Positions 52,609 through 61,144 of a DNA stretch of 64,000 bases are shown in pieces. The DNA is from Fischerella muscicola SAG 1427-1 = PCC 73103 (lineage in GTDB: Bacteria > Cyanobacteriota > Cyanobacteriia > Cyanobacteriales > Nostocaceae), in contig NZ_AJLJ01000371.1 of NCBI RefSeq assembly GCF_000317245.1, positions 1 through 64,000 of the forward strand, read 5' to 3'. The notes beneath the pieces were generated by a model that saw only the letters and a program-made list of their open reading frames with translations, had not been told where the DNA came from and ran no database searches. Position 1 is the stretch's first letter. Each line of letters begins with the position of its first letter. The position numbers were made by a program, and so were the translations under genes.

Positions 52609-54231
52609 CTAGCAATTATCTGCTGATAGCAACTCAATCCAAAATTGACTACCCTTTCCTAATTGCGATTCCACCCCTACACTACCTCCCATACGCTCAA
52701 CTCCCCGTTTAATAATCGCCAAACCGATACCAGTACCCGGATAAGATTCTATGCCATGCAAGCGCTCAAAAGTTCTGAATATTCGTTGTTGATGTTGACC
52801 AGCAATCCCAATTCCGTTATCTTCCACCCATAGACGAATAAATGATGTAGAAGACGCGGAGAAAGACAGACGCGGTGACGCTTCTGAAGACACGGAGAAT
52901 ATTTCATCTGTATTTCCCGTGTCTTTGTGTCCCCCTTGTCCTCCATCTCCCCTCACTCTCTCCTCCGCCCAGATCCGCACTTGAGGTTTAACATCAGCAG
53001 CTACAAACTTAAGAGCATTACCAATCAAGTTAATCAACACTTGTACTAAGATGCTGCGATGTGCTTTCACAATCGGTAAAGGTGACTCGATAGTTATGTG
53101 TGCTTGGGTAATTTGTATATCTGAGTGTAATTCATTGATTGCGTCAGCGATCGCACTGTCCAAACTCAGCCTTTGTAACCAAATTTCGCCACGCCCTAGA
53201 CGACTGTAAGCCAGCAAATCCAGAATCAAAGTATCCATCCGTGCAGCAGCTCTGACAATACGGTTGGTATATTCTTGTCCTGTTTCGTCTAAATCAGATT
53301 TGTAGTCTTCTTGTAAAGCTTGGGCTAGTCCTTGCATGGCACGTAGGGGGGCGCGTAAATCATGGGAAACACTGTAGGTAAAGGCTTCTAGTTCCTGATT
53401 GACTTCTTGCAGTTGTATGGTGCGTTCTTTGACTTTTTGTTCTAAGCTTTCGTTGAGTTGCTTAATTTCAACTTCAGCTTGTTTGCGATCGCTAATATCA
53501 ATAACTAGCCCACAATATCCTCGGACTTGGCCATTTTTGGCGATATCAGGAACTAAAATAGCTTGGATAAAACGCTTTCCTCCCTCTCGATAAGGAAGTT
53601 CCGCTTCATACTCAACTAAATTACCTGCTAGAGTACGCTCTACTTTGTCTTTTATGATTTGATAGGCTGCTTCCCCTACAACTTCTACTAAGTGCTTGCC
53701 GTAGATTTCCTCTGGAGATAAGCCAAACCAATCTTTGTAGGTTTTGTTAATAAACTGATAGCGTTGCTGAGTATCAATATAAGAAATACAGACTGGCAAA
53801 GAGTTGGCAATTAAGTTTAACAATTCTTGATGCTGACGACCTTTGTCTTCACTTAAGAGCAATTGTTGGGCGATCGCTTGGGTATTTCGCCGAGCAATCT
53901 TCACAGAGTTAATGAGTGCAACAATAAATAGTCCCTCCAACAAAAATATAATCAGTTGGAGATTTGTCCAAAAGTCCTGGATGAATAATGATTTAGCTGG
54001 AGTTAAGAAAAAATAATTGCTTACCACACCAGACAAAACAACTGCCAATATACCGGGGCCAACTCCTGCATGGCGACTAGTCGCCATTATGGCAACAAAA
54101 AATAATAAAAATGGCGTTTCGTATTGTAGACCAGACCAATAATTTAGCAGTAGTTTACCGAGTAGCGCGATCGCTACAGTTAAAATTGCAATACTGTAAC
54201 GCCAAATAATCCGGCGTTTTCCTCTCAACAT
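52609..54231 (-). CDS. Membrane histidine kinase (DUF4118-PAS-HisKA-HATPase)
   Basis: ATG 54231 (MLRGKRRIIWRYS) gives 540 residues; a GTG at 54261 is less likely. Four membrane segments at the N terminus match the KdpD-type DUF4118 domain (YETPFLLFFVAIMATSRHAGVGPGILAVVLSGVVSNYFFLTP). A PAS domain follows (about 135-255), then a phytochrome-type core: EAFTYSVSHDLRAPLRAMQGL, LIGNALKFV, VEDNGIGI and GTGIGLAIIKRG. Between N-box and G1, residues about 422-460 (GDGGQGGHKDTGNTDE plus a Ser-rich stretch) form an insert built from a CCCTTGTCC repeat. It is the first gene of the signalling block. Confidence 0.92.
   Translation of the reverse strand: MLRGKRRIIWRYSIAILTVAIALLGKLLLNYWSGLQYETPFLLFFVAIMATSRHAGVGPGILAVVLSGVVSNYFFLTPAKSLFIQDFWTNLQLIIFLLEGLFIVALINSVKIARRNTQAIAQQLLLSEDKGRQHQELLNLIANSLPVCISYIDTQQRYQFINKTYKDWFGLSPEEIYGKHLVEVVGEAAYQIIKDKVERTLAGNLVEYEAELPYREGGKRFIQAILVPDIAKNGQVRGYCGLVIDISDRKQAEVEIKQLNESLEQKVKERTIQLQEVNQELEAFTYSVSHDLRAPLRAMQGLAQALQEDYKSDLDETGQEYTNRIVRAAARMDTLILDLLAYSRLGRGEIWLQRLSLDSAIADAINELHSDIQITQAHITIESPLPIVKAHRSILVQVLINLIGNALKFVAADVKPQVRIWAEERVRGDGGQGGHKDTGNTDEIFSVSSEASPRLSFSASSTSFIRLWVEDNGIGIAGQHQQRIFRTFERLHGIESYPGTGIGLAIIKRGVERMGGSVGVESQLGKGSQFWIELLSADNC
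52845..52973 (-). repeat. Repeat-derived insert inside the kinase ATPase domain
   Basis: TTTGTGTCCCCCTTGTCCTCC and neighbouring GACGCGGAGAAAGAC-type tracts, normally intergenic here, sit in frame between the N-box and G1 box codons of the 52609 kinase. Confidence 0.75.
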
Positions 54232-54463
54232 ATTTTTTTGCCCTGGCTTACAAACCCCCACGGGTTAGGGAACGGGATAAAAAACTCTAATTGGGTGTTT
54301 AGAGCCGCATTGACAAAGTCTTTTTGTTTCAATCGCAGTTTGTTAGATGTGGATACCCTGTTCTCTTTGATTGAATCAGTTCAGGTTTAAGATTTCCCAT
54401 AAAACTTCAAGCACAGTAACTGCTCAAATAGAGAAATTAGTTGTTAATATGACTATTTTAAAT

Positions 54464-54535
<72 letters not shown>

Positions 54536-54649
54536 GTTTTTGCTCACAGGAATTAATGTTAGCACACTAATTTGAAAAACGCGATAGTATTTTTGAGAAA
54601 ATTTTTGCTTACCTAATCCAAAATCCAAAATTTAAAATTCAAAATTTCT

Positions 54650-55288
54650 ATGCCCTCTGGTCAAACGCACGATCGCATTACTTTGTGGGCTTTACCGTTC
54701 CTTGCTGGAGCCACTTTTGTCCAAACCAAGAGTGGCAACCTGACTTTATTGGTAGCAGGTGGATTTATGTTCGGAGGGCTGATGTTTGGCCCTGACTTGG
54801 ATATCTATTCCCGCCAATATCAACGTTGGGGTTTGTTACGTTGGATTTGGATTCCTTATCAAAAAAGCCTCCGTCATCGTTCTTTTTTATCACATGGGCC
54901 AATTATCGGTACAACACTGCGAGTGATCTACTTGAGTGGCGTCCTGGGAATATTAGTAATTTTGGGTACAGTAGTTGCCCAAATGCTTGGTAATGGGGAC
55001 TGGAGTAGGCAAATTTTGAGTGATATTGTAGGGCGATCGCTCTTGAATCACAGTCCAGAATTGCTAGCACTATTCTTAGGACTGGAAATGGGTGCAATGA
55101 GCCATTCGCTTAGTGATTGGGGTGGCTCTGCATACAAGCGTGTGCAAAAGCAAGGTATTCAAGGTTTATTGCCGCGTGCGAAAATGAAGAAACGTAAAGC
55201 TACAACTCGCGGTAGCCGTCGGACAAAAAGTATGGGAAGCAAGGGAAGCAAGGGAAGTAAGAGAACTAGGGGAAAAAGTAGTAAATGA
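54650..55288 (+). CDS. DUF2227 putative metal-binding membrane protein
   Basis: The 212-residue protein matches DUF2227: MPSGQTHDRITLWALPFLAG, MFGPDLDIYSRQYQRWGLLRWIWIPYQKSLRHRSFLSHGPIIG, and EMGAMSHSLSDWGGSAYKR. Conserved His and Asp residues (PSGQTHD, GPDLDI, RHRSFLSHGP, MSHSLSDW) could bind a metal, as in phospholipase-C-like membrane proteins. The C terminus (GSKGSKGSKRTRGKSSK) comes from a GGGAAGCAA repeat. It starts at ATG 54650. Its stop overlaps the mazG start (ATGA), so the two are translationally coupled. Confidence 0.87.
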   Translation: MPSGQTHDRITLWALPFLAGATFVQTKSGNLTLLVAGGFMFGGLMFGPDLDIYSRQYQRWGLLRWIWIPYQKSLRHRSFLSHGPIIGTTLRVIYLSGVLGILVILGTVVAQMLGNGDWSRQILSDIVGRSLLNHSPELLALFLGLEMGAMSHSLSDWGGSAYKRVQKQGIQGLLPRAKMKKRKATTRGSRRTKSMGSKGSKGSKRTRGKSSK

Positions 55289-56103
55289 AAAACTCTGAAA
55301 CTTTGGCAGCGTTACAAGAATTAATAGATGTGGTGGCAAAGTTGCGATCGCCTGATGGTGGTTGTCCCTGGGATTTAGCGCAAACTCCCGAAACTTTGAC
55401 ACCATATGTTATTGAAGAAGCTTATGAAGTGGTAGATGCTATTAACAGTGGAGACAAAGAAGCGATCGCCGAAGAATTAGGCGATTTACTTTTACAAGTT
55501 GTGTTGCAATCACAAATCGCCAAGGAATATGGACAATTTTCTTTGCAAGAAGTAGCGCAAGGTATTTCCCAAAAACTAATTCGGCGTCATCCTCATGTTT
55601 TTGGAGATGTGTCGGTACAAAATGTGGATGAAGTGCGGCAAAATTGGGAACTAATTAAAGCAGCAGAAAAAGGTGAATCATCCCCAGAAAATCAAAAACT
55701 GAGTACAAAACTCAGTAGTTACGCTCGTAAGCTTCCCCCCTTAATGGCGACAATGAAAATTTCTCAAAAAGCTGCCGCAGTTGGGTTTGAGTGGGAAAAT
55801 ATTGATGGAGTGTGGGATAAGTTTCATGAAGAATTGCAAGAATTTCACGAAGCTTTAGCCCAGGAAACACCAGACCGACAACAAGCTGAATTAGGGGATT
55901 TATTATTTTCTATTCTCCAGCTAGCCCGTTGGTATAACCTTGATCCGAGCGAAGCTTTACAAGGAACAAATCAGCGTTTTATTCAGCGCTTTCAAAAAAT
56001 AGAAGCGTTTGCCGATCGCCCCCTTTCTGATTATTCTTTAGAAGAGTTAGAAGCCCTTTGGCAGCAGGCGAAAAGACAATTAAAAGGGGATGCGGGGATG
56101 TAG
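55285..56103 (+). CDS. mazG: Nucleoside triphosphate pyrophosphohydrolase MazG
   Basis: The 272-residue all-alpha enzyme hydrolyses NTPs and dNTPs to monophosphates. It has two MazG domains. The first has CPWDLAQTPETLTPYVIEEAYEVVDAI and EELGDLLLQVVLQSQIA. The second has EELQEFHEALAQ and AELGDLLFSILQLARW. The EExxE and ExxD acidic clusters bind magnesium. The start ATG 55285 overlaps the preceding stop by four bases, so it forms an operon with the DUF2227 gene. The length and layout match the full-size MazG of housekeeping type. Confidence 0.95.
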   Translation: MKNSETLAALQELIDVVAKLRSPDGGCPWDLAQTPETLTPYVIEEAYEVVDAINSGDKEAIAEELGDLLLQVVLQSQIAKEYGQFSLQEVAQGISQKLIRRHPHVFGDVSVQNVDEVRQNWELIKAAEKGESSPENQKLSTKLSSYARKLPPLMATMKISQKAAAVGFEWENIDGVWDKFHEELQEFHEALAQETPDRQQAELGDLLFSILQLARWYNLDPSEALQGTNQRFIQRFQKIEAFADRPLSDYSLEELEALWQQAKRQLKGDAGM

Positions 56104-56162
56104 GGACGTGGGGACAAGGGGGACTTATCAATTAAAAATTAAAAATTGGGAAGAGAGACATG

Positions 56163-56351
56163 GGGAGCCAGGGGAGCATCCCAATTTTTTCAAAATACCG
56201 TAAAGCAAAGGGTTTAAACCCTTTGCTAATAGCGCAAGTCGTCTTCAGACGACTTCATAATCAAACAGTCTGCTTCAGCAGACTTTCACTATGAGACTGC
56301 GATTTCAATCGCAGGCGTTTTTTCAACATTTGGGATGCTCCCGGGAGCCAG
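56163..56351. mobile_element. MITE with perfect 13-bp TIRs and 9-bp target duplication
   Basis: GGGAGCATCCCAA (56172-56184) and its exact complement (56330-56342) bound a 171-bp element. The direct repeat GGGAGCCAG occurs at 56163-56171 and again at 56343-56351, so the element has split a family D repeat. The interior contains four successive perfect hairpins: a 22-bp palindrome (GCAAAGGG...), AAGTCGTC/GACGACTT, AGTCTGC/GCAGACT and TGCGAT/ATCGCA. It has no ORF, and no matching transposase gene is in the window. Confidence 0.85.
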
Positions 56352-56450
56352 TGCGTTGCGGTGAGTCCAGTCCCCGTCTTGGCGGTTCCCGTCACGTAGA
56401 CGCGCAAGCGGCTTCTCGTAAGAGTAGGAGAACTGGCGTGGACAAAGAGG
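56343..56450. repeat. Family D repeat carrying a family B insertion
   Basis: GGGAGCCAGTGCG ... GGTTCCCG and AACTGGCGTGGAC are the two parts of a family D repeat. CGTAGACGCGCAAGCGGCTTC followed by TCGTAAGAGTAGG (about 56394-56430), a family B unit, lies between them. Its left end is split by the MITE. Confidence 0.65.
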
Positions 56451-56504
56451 ACAAGGGATGGGGGAGAGAATAATACACTAACCAATTCTCTATGCCCAAT
56501 GCCC

Positions 56505-56560
56505 AATGTCCAATGACCAATGACCAATGACCAATGACCAATGACCAATGACCAATGACC
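56505..56560. repeat. Longest TGACCAA heptanucleotide array
   Basis: About seven consecutive TGACCAA units lie immediately 3' of the aldehyde dehydrogenase stop codon, preceded by degenerate TGCCCAA units from 56488. This is a short tandemly repeated sequence of the heterocystous-cyanobacterial type. Confidence 0.88.
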
Positions 56561-56562
56561 AC

Positions 56563-58032
56563 TTACAACTTAATTGTGACTGTCTTAACTTCAGTGTAAT
56601 GTTCTAGACAATATTCACCGAGTTCGCGGCCCATACCTGATTGCTTGAACCCGCCGAAGGGTGCAGCAGCGTCAAAGATGTGGTAGCAATTTACCCACAC
56701 AGTACCAGCACGGACGTTGTTAGCTATAGCATGGGCTTTGGTAATATCTTTTGTCCATACTCCAGCAGCAAGTCCATACATTGTAGTGTTGGCAAGATGA
56801 ATTACCTCGTCGATGTCCTTAAATTTAATAATGCTCATCACCGGGCCGAAGATTTCTTCTTGAGCTATCTTCATCTCATTTTTGACATTGGCAAATACAG
56901 TCGGTTCAATAAAGAAACCGCGATCGCCCCAACGATGACCACCGTATAACATCTGCGCGCCTTCACGCATTCCCGACTCGATGTAGCTCATGATCTTGTC
57001 AAATTGCTCTTGATCTATCTGTGGCCCTTGCTTGGTATTGGGGTCGAAGGGGTCGCCAACAGTCCGTTGTCTAGCTTTTTCTACACTCTTAGCGACAAAA
57101 TCGTCATAGCATTTTTCTTCAACGAACAGCCGCGAACCTGCATTACAACATTGTCCTTGATTAAAGAACAAACTATGGTGTGCGCCTTCAATCGCCATAT
57201 CCATATCAGCGTCGGCAAAAACGATGTTGGGACTCTTACCACCAAGTTCCAGGGTGACGCGCTTGAGGTTGCTTTTGGCTGCTGCTTCCATCACCAGATG
57301 TCCAACTTCGGTTGAGCCGGTGAATGCCAATTTGTCAATATTCATGTGGCGCGCGATCGCAGCCCCAGCGGTTGGGCCATAGCCAGAGAGAATATTAACT
57401 ACACCAGGTGGGAAACCTGCTTCGATAATCAACTCACCCACCCGTAGTGCCGACAAAGGAGTTTGTTCAGCAGTTTTCATCACAACTGTATTACCCGTTG
57501 CCAAAGCTGGGCTTAACTTCCACGCCTGCATCAATAATGGGAAGTTCCAAGGAATAATCTGACCGACTACACCTACTGGTTCATGGCGCGTGTAGCAGAA
57601 GTATGGGCCGTTGATGGGTATGGTTTTACCTTGTACTTTGTCTGCCCAGCCTGCATAGTAGCGATAGCAGGCAATAACTAGCTTTAAGTCGCCATAAGAA
57701 CTATTTAGTGGCTTACCGTTGTCTAGGGTTTCCAGCCGCGCCAACTCGTCAATATTTTGCTCAATTAAATCCGCCAGCTTGTAGAGTAACTCACCCCGAC
57801 CAGTGGCAGACATATTGCGCCATTCTTTACTATTGAAAGCAGTTCTAGCTGCTTCTACTGCCTTATCTACATCCGGGGCGTCCGCTTCAGCAACGTCACA
57901 GATGACTTCGCCTGTAGCAGGGTTAATTGTTTCAAATCTTTTACCGCTGACGCTTTCTACCCACTCGTTATTAATTAGCAGCTTGGTTGGACCAATTTTT
58001 ACCTGTTGTTCTGGTCTAGTGGCTGTAACCAT
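56563..58032 (-). CDS. NAD(P)-dependent aldehyde dehydrogenase
   Basis: The 489-residue enzyme of the classic ALDH family oxidises aldehydes to acids. The oxyanion and NAD-binding segment is VVGQIIPWNFPLLMQAWKLSPALATGN, the catalytic Glu lies in VTLELGGKSPNIVF and the nucleophile in FFNQGQCCNAGSRLFVEE. It resembles the broad ALDH1/ALDH2 or betaine-aldehyde-like class, so the substrate is not decided. It starts at ATG 58032 with AGGAGG eight bases upstream. It is followed by TGACCAA repeats and the MITE. Confidence 0.94.
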   Translation of the reverse strand: MVTATRPEQQVKIGPTKLLINNEWVESVSGKRFETINPATGEVICDVAEADAPDVDKAVEAARTAFNSKEWRNMSATGRGELLYKLADLIEQNIDELARLETLDNGKPLNSSYGDLKLVIACYRYYAGWADKVQGKTIPINGPYFCYTRHEPVGVVGQIIPWNFPLLMQAWKLSPALATGNTVVMKTAEQTPLSALRVGELIIEAGFPPGVVNILSGYGPTAGAAIARHMNIDKLAFTGSTEVGHLVMEAAAKSNLKRVTLELGGKSPNIVFADADMDMAIEGAHHSLFFNQGQCCNAGSRLFVEEKCYDDFVAKSVEKARQRTVGDPFDPNTKQGPQIDQEQFDKIMSYIESGMREGAQMLYGGHRWGDRGFFIEPTVFANVKNEMKIAQEEIFGPVMSIIKFKDIDEVIHLANTTMYGLAAGVWTKDITKAHAIANNVRAGTVWVNCYHIFDAAAPFGGFKQSGMGRELGEYCLEHYTEVKTVTIKL

Positions 58033-58286
58033 CAGAACCTCCTTAAGCTTTTTTTAAAAATGCTTGAAGTTTAACCAGATAGTTCGAGAAATCAATTAAT
58101 AAAGCTTTTCATGCCTTAGCTTTATCTTTATTTTCCAAGTACTCTATTAATTATGTTGCTTTGCTCAAACAAATTTATACAACTTTGTTTATATAATTTT
58201 TAATTTATTTACATGAAATTAACATCAAAATTCTAGAAAAAATACAAAGTTTTGCTTTGATAAAATGATCTAGAAAGAATATAAGT

Positions 58287-58759
58287 ATGAGAATTATCTG
58301 TAACTCACAAAATTCTCAACTTTTTGGTTATAAACAAGCGGCTCAACTTTTCCGGACAGCAGTTCGATCTGAGGAAATTTACCGGGATAATCATGCTAAA
58401 GTGATACAGGGGATGGGAGCTAATCCCTACAACAACGTGACCACGCCAGAGGTAAAATCCACCAAAGAAAATCTGGAATCAGCTATCAAAGGGGAATCCT
58501 ACGAATGTGACACGATGTATCCTGATTTCATTAAACAGGCTAAGGCTGAAAGTAATAAAAATGCTGTTCAGACTTTTGTCTATGCTCAAAAAGCCGAGAG
58601 CGAACACGCTCAACTTTACACTCAAGCCAAAAATAATCTTGCAGCTTGGCGACAGGTGAAAAACCCTTTCTATGTTTGCAAGGTTTCAGGACAGACGTTC
58701 TCAATCAAAATGAAGCGTCTTCTAACTGTCCTCAGAAACTGTTTGAAAAAGTTAGTTGA
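58287..58759 (+). pseudogene. Rubrerythrin remnant (5' truncated and frameshifted)
   Basis: The middle is rubrerythrin-like: YKQAAQLFRTAVRSEEIYRDNHAKVIQGMGA, STKENLESAIKGESYECDTMYPDFIKQA, and YAQKAESEHAQLYTQAKNNLAAWRQ. The first about 35-40 residues of the diiron helix pair are missing, replaced by unrelated MRIICNSQNSQLFG. The C-terminal rubredoxin-like domain starts FYVCKVSGQTFS, then shifts frame at an AAAA run near 58710. One extra base restores NCPQKLFEKVS and a stop at 58757-58759, 11 bp before the Rieske gene. Peroxide reduction is unlikely to be retained. A sequencing error could explain the shift but not the missing N terminus. Confidence 0.75.
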
Positions 58760-58770
58760 AAAAACAACTT

Positions 58771-59205
58771 ATGAATCGTCGTGAATTTATTGGTTGGGTA
58801 GGTGTTGGGAGTTTAGCCAGTTCTCTACCTGTAGTCATTGCTGCTTGTTCACAAACTACTTCTCAACAATCTACTACTCCTTCTCGCCCCGATGGTTTTC
58901 AAACCGTCGGCACAGTAGCAGAATTAAACAAAAATGGCCAAATTCTCAATGAGAAAACTGCTGCTGGTAAAGTCTTGGTAATTGAAGATCCAAGCGACAC
59001 TAATAAAATAATTGCTGTAAATCCCACTTGCACTCATGCAGGTTGTACTGTGGGATGGCAAAAAGACCAAAATGCTTTTGTCTGTCCCTGTCATGGTTCT
59101 AAATATACTAGCGATGGCAAGGTTAAAAATGGCCCAGCAGACAAACCTCTTGCTACCTACACAGCCAAGGTAGAAGGTAATGAAGTTTTGGTGAAAGAAA
59201 TCTAG
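58771..59205 (+). CDS. Exported Rieske 2Fe-2S protein
   Basis: ATG 58771 (MNRREFIGWVGVG) gives 144 residues. The N terminus has a twin-arginine-like motif (NRREFIG), a hydrophobic stretch and a possible lipobox (VIAAC), so it is exported folded and perhaps lipid-anchored. The Rieske ligands are CTHAGC and CPCHGS. It lacks the PetC transmembrane and loop features and is shorter, so it is not the cytochrome b6f Rieske protein. It lies 11 bp after the original rubrerythrin stop, suggesting a former redox operon. Confidence 0.9.
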   Translation: MNRREFIGWVGVGSLASSLPVVIAACSQTTSQQSTTPSRPDGFQTVGTVAELNKNGQILNEKTAAGKVLVIEDPSDTNKIIAVNPTCTHAGCTVGWQKDQNAFVCPCHGSKYTSDGKVKNGPADKPLATYTAKVEGNEVLVKEI

Positions 59206-59793
59206 TCAGGACAGTTAAATTATTGGCGATAGTCGTCATTTGTCATTGGTAATGGTTTCAATGTTGTTTACCAGTGACAAGTAAAAGAGAAATGCATCCT
59301 AATGATCAATAAATAACGCTCTTTGATCTAACCGACAATTCTAAATGCTTTTTGTTAAGACATCCAAAGCATAGCCAAGAGTAAATCTTGGACTGCTTGA
59401 TGTATATACCGTGTAACCGTTTTGAGTTTTTTGTGTTTTTAGATTCAATACATTAATTATCAAGCAACTAGCAAATTTACGCTGGTCAAAAAATCACATT
59501 ATCTGAGTGATATTAATCATTGATTTTTGATGCACAATTTGAGGATTTATATTTTTCCGCTTTCCTTCCGTATTCCAGGCATTATCATTGCTGACCTTAC
59601 CAAGGAAGATTTGAGTTAATAGCGATCGCACTTCTTTTGGCTGAGTTAATTCACCAACAATACAACAGTAGTGTAGATGCGCGAATAAACCAAACTATGT
59701 GAAGAAAAGTAATACTTGGAAATTAGCTCACAGTAAGCGCTTCAGTAAAGACAGCGCTTACTACAAACATTGAAATTTTCACGCCAACTGAAC
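59206..59793. other. 590-bp intergenic region
   Basis: I see no supported gene here. A 9-bp hairpin GTAAGCGCT / AGCGCTTAC (59733-59741 and 59753-59761) lies 3' of the minus-strand gene at 59794 and may terminate it; it resembles the palindrome at 9562. A HIP1 site is near 59622. Confidence 0.5.
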
Positions 59794-60072
59794 TTATAAG
59801 CGTTGGTGGGGAAAGAAGATGGCGTAGTAAAGCGATGGATCGATGCGGTCAGTGAAGGGGCGGTATAAACATCGATCTTGGGTGAAATCTAGTCTATCTT
59901 CTTCGGATTGCTCGTCTTCCTGTGCTTCTGCTGTGCGGCTATGGACAGGTTGTGTTAATATAGCCAATTTTGACCATGCGATAGAAAAGGGATTTTGTAG
60001 ATATTTTTGAACTACTGATTTGGGTTTATTATCTACAACATCTACAAATACATCCTCCATATTCTTCGACAT
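59794..60072 (-). CDS. Hypothetical protein, 92 aa
   Basis: I do not recognise the family. The start at ATG 60072 is preceded by GGAGAAATTGT, a good ribosome binding site. The protein is soluble and acidic in the middle (AEAQEDEQSEEDRLDF), with a C-terminal aromatic stretch DRIDPSLYYAIFFPHQRL. It has no signal or membrane helix. It is isolated, with 424 bp of non-coding DNA upstream. Confidence 0.55.
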   Translation of the reverse strand: MSKNMEDVFVDVVDNKPKSVVQKYLQNPFSIAWSKLAILTQPVHSRTAEAQEDEQSEEDRLDFTQDRCLYRPFTDRIDPSLYYAIFFPHQRL

Positions 60073-60496
60073 ACAATTTCTCCTTTACAAAGTAGGGTTT
60101 TGTAGCACACTTTTTTATTGCCAATGTCAATGTTTGGGAACACTTCAACTTTTCTCAAAAATTACTTAAATTATGATTGGGTGCAACTAAATCAATTTAT
60201 GCACTTCTAACGTAAGACCTAAGCAATTCTCAAAAAAACTTAAGCTTAGATATGAATACTAGATAGGTAAATAAAATTCCAGAAAAGAAGCCAATATGTA
60301 AACAAATGTGAAATATATATTCATCTGATTTTATTTATGAACTTACTCGTAAAAACGGGAAACAGGGAACTCTTAACAGGAAACAGAAAGTATACTGAGT
60401 TTTGAAGCGCAAAGGGCAGAGCGTAGGTTACACTAACAAAAATAAAATAGAATTCTATAATATTTAACCCAACATCAACTAAATCAAAGGGTAACA
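60073..60496. other. Intergenic region with no recognised feature
   Basis: AT-rich DNA lies between the divergent 59794 and 60497 genes. It includes a short GGGAAACAGGGAAC purine tract near 60357. No gene, tRNA or strong hairpin was seen. Confidence 0.4.
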
Positions 60497-60970
60497 ATGG
60501 CGAAAGAAATAGAGCGTAAATTTTTAGTTAAAGGAGATAATTGGAGAAAACTAGCCAAAGGCAGTGTATATCGTCAGGGATATATAGCTACACAAAAAGA
60601 AGCTACTGTACGTGTCCGTATAGTAGGCAATCAGGGTTATTTAACAATAAAAGGACCCAGTGTAAAATACTCTAGATCTGAGTTTGAGTACCCAATTCCT
60701 ATTGAAGATGCTCAGGAAATGTTGGATAAGTTGTGCGATCGCCCCATCATTGAAAAAATTAGATACAAAATTGAGTATGGTGGTTTAATTTGGGAAATAG
60801 ATGAGTTTGAAGGTATTAACAAAGGGCTAATCTTAGCAGAAATCGAACTCAGCGACGAAACGCAACAAATAGAATTACCACCTTGGATTGGTGAAGAAGT
60901 TTCAGAAGACCCCAAATATTTCAACAGTAATTTAGTTAAAAACCCCTTTTCGCAATGGGCTAGGACGTAA
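60497..60970 (+). CDS. CYTH-domain triphosphate tunnel metalloenzyme
   Basis: The 157-residue protein opens with the ExExK signature (KEIERKFLV). It continues with tunnel residues: YRQGYIATQKEATVRVRIVGNQGYLTIKGP, RSEFEYPIP and KIRYKIEYGGLIWEIDEFEGINKGLILAEIEL. This is the short bacterial CYTH type, which usually hydrolyses inorganic triphosphate or long-chain polyphosphate; some relatives are adenylate cyclases. It starts at ATG 60497 with AAGG upstream. No CHAD domain or polyphosphate gene is adjacent. Confidence 0.92.
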   Translation: MAKEIERKFLVKGDNWRKLAKGSVYRQGYIATQKEATVRVRIVGNQGYLTIKGPSVKYSRSEFEYPIPIEDAQEMLDKLCDRPIIEKIRYKIEYGGLIWEIDEFEGINKGLILAEIELSDETQQIELPPWIGEEVSEDPKYFNSNLVKNPFSQWART

Positions 60971-61144
60971 CAAGTCATTCGATTTTAGATTTTAGATTTT
61001 GGATTTTGGATTGACTCCAATGCGTGGAATCTGCTTGCTCTGTACCATCAAAGAAGTATTGGTCAAAAGTCACGCATTCAAAAATTATTCTCCATGTCCC
61101 CCGTGTCCCCCATGTCCCCGTGTCTTCCCACTCCCCCACTCTTC

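Noticed and set aside
56291..56548. ORFs on both strands over the MITE and TGACCAA array
   Set aside because: Translations such as repeated VIGHWSL are tandem-repeat artefacts.
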